From Lysobacter antibioticus HS124 (GTDB taxonomy: Bacteria > Pseudomonadota > Gammaproteobacteria > Xanthomonadales > Xanthomonadaceae), in contig NZ_HG424449.1 of assembly GCF_000336385.2 (NCBI RefSeq), positions 26,891-90,890 of the forward strand: DNA of 64,000 nucleotides, given 5' to 3'. Positions within the stretch are counted from its first letter, which is position 1. Each line of letters opens with the position of its first letter. The translations under genes and the position numbers were made by a program. The notes below the pieces were generated by a model. The model was not told the DNA's origin. It worked only from the letters and a program-made list of their open reading frames with translations, and did not search any database. Positions 59,697 through 64,000 of this stretch are shown here, piece after piece.

Positions 59697-61850
59697 CTAT
59701 GAAACACGCGGTTTGCTAATCGTGATCGCAGTTTCACCCTGAATACGCGACAGGTTCGGCAAGGTGTAAAGAGATGTTTCAAATTGTTCGCATCCGCCGT
59801 CGCGCAGCGACACCACGCGGTCGGCGCTGCGGATGGTGTCGGGACGGTGGGCGATGACGATGCGGGTGATGCGCAACGCGGCGATCTCGCGATTGATCTC
59901 GTGTTCGCGGCCGACGTCGAGGTGGCTGGTGGCTTCGTCGAGCAGCAGGATCGAGGGCTGGCGGTAAAGCGCGCGAGCCAGCAGCACGCGCTGCTTCTGT
60001 CCGCCCGACAGCGACGAGCCCAGGTCGCCGACCAGCGACTCGTAGCCCATCGCCATCGCCGCGATGTCGTCGTGGATGCGCGCGGCGCGGGCGGCGGCTT
60101 CGATCCGCTGCGGCTCGGCGGCGCTGTCGAAGCCGGCGATGTTCTCGCCGATCGAGCCGGCGAACAGCACGTCTTCCTGCATCACCGCGCCGAAGCGGTC
60201 GCGGTAGGCCGCCAGGCCGTAGCGGTGGATGTCGACGCCTCCGATCAGGATGGTGCCGGCGCTGGGCCGCAGCAGCCCGAGGATCAGCTTGGCCAGGGTG
60301 GTCTTGCCGCAGCCGGAGGGGCCGACGATGGCGACCGATTCGCCGTCTTCGATGGTGAAACTGCAGTCGCGCAGGATCCAGGGTTCGTCGTCGGCGTAGC
60401 GGAAGCTGACGCCGCGCACTTCGATCCGCGGCGCCGGCGCCGGCCCGGCGTAGTCGGTATGCACCTGCGGCTCCGGCGGTTCCAGGGCGATGTCGGCGAT
60501 GCGCTGGCCGTGCAGGCCCAGCAGGCGCAGGTCGACCAGCTTGTCGATCAGGCTGCCGGTGCGGGTCGCGAACAAGTCGGCGTAGGCGACGAACACCACC
60601 ATCATGCCGGCGCTGAAGCGGCCCTGCAGGGTCAGCCAGGCGCAGACCCAGATCAGCAGTACGCGCTGGGCGCCGAACACCAGCTTGGAGAGCGCGCCGA
60701 AGGCGGCGTTGGTGCGGCCGATCGCGGCTTCGCGCCGGGCGACCTCGACCGCCGCGTTGGCGATGCGCGCGCGGCGTTCTTCCTGCTGGTTGCCGAGCTT
60801 GATGGTCTGCACGCCCTGGATCGACTCGATCAGCAGGCTCTGCTGCTGCGCGACCTGGATCAGCTGCTCTTCCTTGAGCCGCCGCAGGCGCCGGAACGCC
60901 AGCCAGCGCAGGGCGGCGTAGAGCGCGAACGCGGCCAGCACCAGCGCGGTCAGCGGCGGGCTGTAGAACAGCAGCAGGGCCAGCACCAGGGCCACGGTCA
61001 GGCCGTCGAGCAGGCTTTCGACGAAGCTGCCCGTCAGGGTCTGCTGGATCGCCTGCACCGAGACGAAGCGCGACATGACTCCGCCGACGTGGCGCTTCTC
61101 GAAGAAATCCAGCGGCAGGCGCAGCAGGTGGCCGAACAGGTTCGCCAGCCATTGCGAATTCAGCGCCGCGCCGAGGTCGGCGATCAACCAGCCGCGCATG
61201 GCGGTCAGCGCCGACTGGAACACGACCACGGTCAGGAAACCGGCGCCGAGCAGGTGCAGCAAGTCGACGTCGGCGGCGACCAGGACCCGGTCCAGCACCC
61301 ACTGCATCGCCAGCGGCAACAGCAGGGTGAAGGCTTCCAGGCACAGGGCCAGGACCAGCACCTGTGCGCCGGCGCGGCGTAGGCCGTCGACGCGGCCGGC
61401 CAGCGCCGACAGGCTCAGCCGGCGGCGCTCGCGCATCGGCGCGAAATCGGCGCGCGGGCTCAGCTCCAGGGCGATGCCGGTGTAATGGCGGCCGAACTCG
61501 GCCAGCGACAGCGTCCTGGCGCCGATCGCCGGATCGTGCAGTTCGACCCGGTCGCCCACGATGCGCTTGAGCACGACGAAATGATTGAGGTCCCAATGCA
61601 GGATGCAGGGCAGGCGCAGGCCGGACAGGTGCTCGATCTCGGCCCGCAGCGGCCGGCTGTCGAGGCCCAGCGCGCCGGCGGTCTTGATCAGCCGGGCCAA
61701 GGTGGCGCCGCGCGGCGACACCGGAAAGCGCCGGCGCAGGCTGGCCAGATCGAGGTCGTGGCCGTGGTGGATCGCGATCATCGCCAGACAGGCCAGACCG
61801 CATTCGGCCAGCTCGTTCTGCTGGATCACCGGCAAGGCGCGCGCGCTCAT
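59697..61850 (-). CDS. Peptidase-containing (C39) ABC transporter for the RiPP
   Basis: 717 residues. The N-terminal C39 domain has an intact site: Gln11, Cys17 (QNELAECGLACLAMIA), His90 (DLNHFVVL) and Asp106 (LHDPAIG). It should cleave after the double glycine of the precursor. A six-helix transmembrane domain (about 160-450) follows. The ATPase has GPSGCGKTT, LSGGQKQR and ILLLDEATSHLD. It is a bacteriocin-type exporter working with the HlyD protein encoded just upstream. The start overlaps the HlyD stop (ATGA at 61847-61850). The long open frame extending to 63299 is an antisense-phase artefact over hlyD. Confidence 0.93.
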   Translation of the reverse strand: MSARALPVIQQNELAECGLACLAMIAIHHGHDLDLASLRRRFPVSPRGATLARLIKTAGALGLDSRPLRAEIEHLSGLRLPCILHWDLNHFVVLKRIVGDRVELHDPAIGARTLSLAEFGRHYTGIALELSPRADFAPMRERRRLSLSALAGRVDGLRRAGAQVLVLALCLEAFTLLLPLAMQWVLDRVLVAADVDLLHLLGAGFLTVVVFQSALTAMRGWLIADLGAALNSQWLANLFGHLLRLPLDFFEKRHVGGVMSRFVSVQAIQQTLTGSFVESLLDGLTVALVLALLLFYSPPLTALVLAAFALYAALRWLAFRRLRRLKEEQLIQVAQQQSLLIESIQGVQTIKLGNQQEERRARIANAAVEVARREAAIGRTNAAFGALSKLVFGAQRVLLIWVCAWLTLQGRFSAGMMVVFVAYADLFATRTGSLIDKLVDLRLLGLHGQRIADIALEPPEPQVHTDYAGPAPAPRIEVRGVSFRYADDEPWILRDCSFTIEDGESVAIVGPSGCGKTTLAKLILGLLRPSAGTILIGGVDIHRYGLAAYRDRFGAVMQEDVLFAGSIGENIAGFDSAAEPQRIEAAARAARIHDDIAAMAMGYESLVGDLGSSLSGGQKQRVLLARALYRQPSILLLDEATSHLDVGREHEINREIAALRITRIVIAHRPDTIRSADRVVSLRDGGCEQFETSLYTLPNLSRIQGETAITISKPRVS

Positions 61851-63112
61851 GGCTGCGGCTCCGCGAACGCATCGCGGGCCGCCGCCGTCGCCAGCGGCGC
61901 GAATACGAACTCGTACAAGCGCCGGCGTTCCAGCACCAGTTCGGCGTCGACCCGCATCTGCGCCTGCAGCGCGTGCCGGCCGATCCGTTGCCGATCCAGC
62001 GCGACCAGCACCCGCCAGGCCGGCGCTTCGATGCGCAGCCCGCTGCGCGCGCGGACTTCCTCCGGCGACAGCGCGCCGCGCGCGATTTCCACCACGCGTC
62101 CGCCGTGCACGCCGTAACGCTGGTAAGGAAACGCGCGGTAGCGCAGGCGCACCGCGGTGCCGGGCGCGATCAGGCCGATCGCCCGGTCCGGTACCCACAG
62201 CTCGGCCAGCAACGGCGCCTGCGGCGGCAACAGGTTCAGCAGGCGTTGACCGGGCGCGACCGTTTGGCCTTCGACCAGGGCCAGGCCGGAGACGCGGCCG
62301 TCGCGCGGCGCCAGCACCGCGAGCCGGCGTCGGCCTTCGTTGCGGGCGTCGTCCTGGGCGACGTCGGCCAGCTCGCGTTCGATCCGGTTGCGCCGTTCGC
62401 TCAGTCGCAGCGGCAGGCGCTGTCGTTCGGCCTGCGCGTCGGCGCGTTCGCGTAGGGCGTCCAGGTGCTCGCGTTGTGCGGCCTGCACCCGCGCTTGCGC
62501 CTCGGCCAGGGTGTCGCGGTACTGCTGCCATTGCACGTCGCTGAGCAGTTTGTCGCCGCGCAGCGGCGCGACTTGCTTGGCCAGACGTTGCGCTTGCGCG
62601 GCCTGTTCGCGGCGCAGGGCGAGCTGGGCCTGCGCCAATTCGATGCGCTGCGCCGACGCGGCCAGGCGCTGATCGAGATTGGCTTGCTCGGTGCCGCGAT
62701 CGCGCTCCAGCGCATCGCGATCGGCGAGCAGGCGGGTGCGTTGTTCGGCCAGCCCGGCACCGACCGCCGCGCCGATGCCCGCGCGCAACGCCGGGCTGTC
62801 GAGTTCGGTGGAAATCTCCAGCAACGTTTCGCCGCGGCGCACCGATTGGCCTTCGGCGACCGCGGCCCGCAGCAGGGTGCCGGTGGCGGGCGAGGTCACG
62901 GCGAGCAAGCCGTCGCGGGGCACGAGCACGCCTTCGGCGCGCTCGGTGCGGGTGTAGCGGCCGAAGCCGAACAGCGCCACCAGGCTCAGCAGCAGGGCCG
63001 CCGCCAGCGCGGCCATCGCCGTGCCCAGGCGCGACACCGGCAAGCCGATCCGGCCGAGCCAGCGTTGCCGGCGCGCATCCAGCGCTTCGGCGCGGAACAA
63101 GTCTTCGTGCAT
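61847..63112 (-). CDS. HlyD-family periplasmic adaptor
   Basis: 421 residues. One N-terminal membrane helix (about 32-51, AMAALAAALLLSLVALFGFG), then a lipoyl half (TSPATGTLLRAAVAEGQSVRRGETLLEI), a long coiled-coil (about 120-260, heavy in Ala, Gln, Arg and Leu) and the second lipoyl/beta-barrel half (RLAVLAPRDGRVSGLALVEGQTVAPGQRLLNLL). This is the membrane fusion partner of the C39 ABC transporter, bridging to an outer-membrane TolC-like channel that is not encoded here. First gene of the RiPP operon, 196 bp after the DUF418 gene. No strong Shine-Dalgarno was seen. Confidence 0.92.
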   Translation of the reverse strand: MHEDLFRAEALDARRQRWLGRIGLPVSRLGTAMAALAAALLLSLVALFGFGRYTRTERAEGVLVPRDGLLAVTSPATGTLLRAAVAEGQSVRRGETLLEISTELDSPALRAGIGAAVGAGLAEQRTRLLADRDALERDRGTEQANLDQRLAASAQRIELAQAQLALRREQAAQAQRLAKQVAPLRGDKLLSDVQWQQYRDTLAEAQARVQAAQREHLDALRERADAQAERQRLPLRLSERRNRIERELADVAQDDARNEGRRRLAVLAPRDGRVSGLALVEGQTVAPGQRLLNLLPPQAPLLAELWVPDRAIGLIAPGTAVRLRYRAFPYQRYGVHGGRVVEIARGALSPEEVRARSGLRIEAPAWRVLVALDRQRIGRHALQAQMRVDAELVLERRRLYEFVFAPLATAAARDAFAEPQP

Positions 63113-63308
63113 GCCGGTTCAGTCCGAGGGCGGCAGCGCGGCGACGCGGGCGAGAGCGGGTAAACGGACGATCACGAGCGGTTGCGTGTCTCCTGCCGCG
63201 AAGGGTCGGGCGCTGAGTGTGGGACATGGCGCGGCGGCGCCGCCAGAGCCGCGGCACGATGACGGTCACGGTTTTACAGCCGCGCCGGCGCCGGTTCATC
63301 GCAGCGCG

Positions 63309-64000
63309 TCAGTGCGGCTCGTAGGCCGGGCCGCGTCGCCGCGGCCAGGCGCCCAGGGTGATCGCGCGCAGCAACCATTCCACCGGGCCGTAGGCGCGGC
63401 GTTGCAGCCACCAGCGGCTGAAGCGCAGCTGCGCGCCGAACAAGGCGATGGCGAAGATCGCCCCGCCCAGCGGCGAGACGCGCCCCATCAGGCCCAGTCC
63501 GTAACCGCTGAACACCAGCGCGCACACCAGCGATTGCAACAGGTAATTGGACAGCGCCATGCGTCCGGTCGGGGCCAGCAGGGCCGCGGCGCGCGCGCCG
63601 CCGCGGGTGGCGAAGGCGGCCACGGCCCAGGCCAGATAGGCCGCGCTCAACAGCGGCGCGGTGAGCACGCACAAGGCCAGCGCGAACAGTTCCAGCGCTC
63701 CGCCCGGCTGCCAGACCGCAATGCCGGCGTACAGCGCCGCCGCCGGCAGGCCGTAGCGCAGGCCCAGCGCACGCATCCGCCGCAGCAAACGCCGGTATCG
63801 GTCGGGGCGGGCCAGCAGCTGGCGGCGTCCCGCGACTCGCCCGCACAGGAACATCGCCAAGGCGCAGGGCGCCTGCAGCAGGCCGAGCAGAACGCCGGTC
63901 GAGGCGAGTTCGCGGCTGCGCTGGGCGATCACCGTGGCCGGAGCGCCGGTGAAGCCGGCCAGATTGGCCTGCGCCGCCGCTGCGGCGGCCGCCGGGTCGG
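63309..64000 (-). CDS. DUF418 family membrane protein, 5' partial
   Basis: The frame stays open through the right window edge, so the GTG at 63932 is not the true start. About 230 C-terminal residues are present, with at least four hydrophobic helices (AALYAGIAVWQPGGALELFALALCVL split into segments, LLSAAYLAWAVAAFA, FSGYGLGLMGRV, GGAIFAIALFGAQL). GRMALSNYLLQSLVC is the diagnostic DUF418 motif. These polytopic inner-membrane proteins resemble acyltransferase-like transporters; function is unknown. It is on the same strand upstream of the RiPP genes, so a functional link is possible but unproven. Confidence 0.82.
   Translation of the reverse strand, partial: DPAAAAAAAQANLAGFTGAPATVIAQRSRELASTGVLLGLLQAPCALAMFLCGRVAGRRQLLARPDRYRRLLRRMRALGLRYGLPAAALYAGIAVWQPGGALELFALALCVLTAPLLSAAYLAWAVAAFATRGGARAAALLAPTGRMALSNYLLQSLVCALVFSGYGLGLMGRVSPLGGAIFAIALFGAQLRFSRWWLQRRAYGPVEWLLRAITLGAWPRRRGPAYEPH

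Noticed and set aside
61851..63299. N-terminal extension of the ABC transporter frame to 1200 residues
   Set aside because: The extension is out of phase over the HlyD gene; the C39 domain starts properly at 61850 with an ATGA overlap.

Overview
The window looks like a chromosomal segment of a Lysobacter-type gamma-proteobacterium (Xanthomonadaceae/Lysobacteraceae). GC content is very high and most real genes carry long antisense shadow frames. The gene content fits a predatory or degradative lifestyle: a secreted subtilisin-like protease, exported serine hydrolases, a TonB-dependent receptor with a carboxypeptidase-like N-domain, a hydroxyproline operon and a giant autotransporter. Short dispersed GGGATT(C/G)GGG and TGTAGGAGCGGCG repeats lie between genes. 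The genus is inferred from this pattern, not from a search.

Left part (1-13.2 kb). The 3' end of a monoheme cytochrome gene is followed by two overlapping genes for a membrane-type FAD-GMC sugar or alcohol dehydrogenase with a 3Fe-4S cysteine motif. Next come an exported S8 protease; a YafY/WYL regulator divergent from a GFA-family gene, with a perfect inverted repeat between them; a YjbR/MmcQ gene whose end overlaps a convergent MocR regulator; two small membrane proteins; a cupin gene coupled to an ADP-ribosylglycohydrolase gene; and an exported NTF2-like protein.

Catabolic part (13.4-33.6 kb). An eight-gene minus-strand operon joins a GH35 beta-galactosidase, KDPGal aldolase and KDGal kinase to a D-aminoacylase, a DSD1-like PLP enzyme, an SDR, an RpiR regulator and an unrecognised protein. 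Divergent from it lie RidA, a GH109 glycosidase and a second, apparently exported RidA. An AraC/PAS regulator is then divergent from a complete, tightly coupled trans-4-hydroxyproline operon: epimerase, three dehydrogenase subunits, deaminase, alpha-ketoglutarate semialdehyde dehydrogenase and a Xaa-Pro-type peptidase.

Cell-wall part (33.7-49.2 kb). A DUF885 peptidase is followed by a block suited to peptidoglycan peptide uptake and recycling: an L,D-transpeptidase-fold lipoprotein, an RpiR regulator, a dipeptide epimerase and an NlpC/P60 endopeptidase on the minus strand. A transglutaminase-like protein, TonB receptor, class C serine hydrolase and VanX-type D-Ala-D-Ala dipeptidase lie on the plus strand. 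A second serine hydrolase closes the block. GAATA-type candidate operators sit between the two divergent arms.

Right part (49.4-64 kb). ohrR and ohr each carry the same 19-bp site upstream. A 2136-residue autotransporter with about eleven passenger repeats has an unusual basic tail after its beta-barrel. A RiPP cluster follows on the minus strand: HlyD adaptor, peptidase-containing ABC transporter, a 58-residue precursor with a double-glycine leader and an Asp/Thr-rich core, and an MvdC/MvdD-like ATP-grasp ligase. This is best read as a graspetide (omega-ester peptide) system. A strong terminator hairpin lies between precursor and ligase genes. The last gene is a DUF418 membrane protein cut by the window edge.
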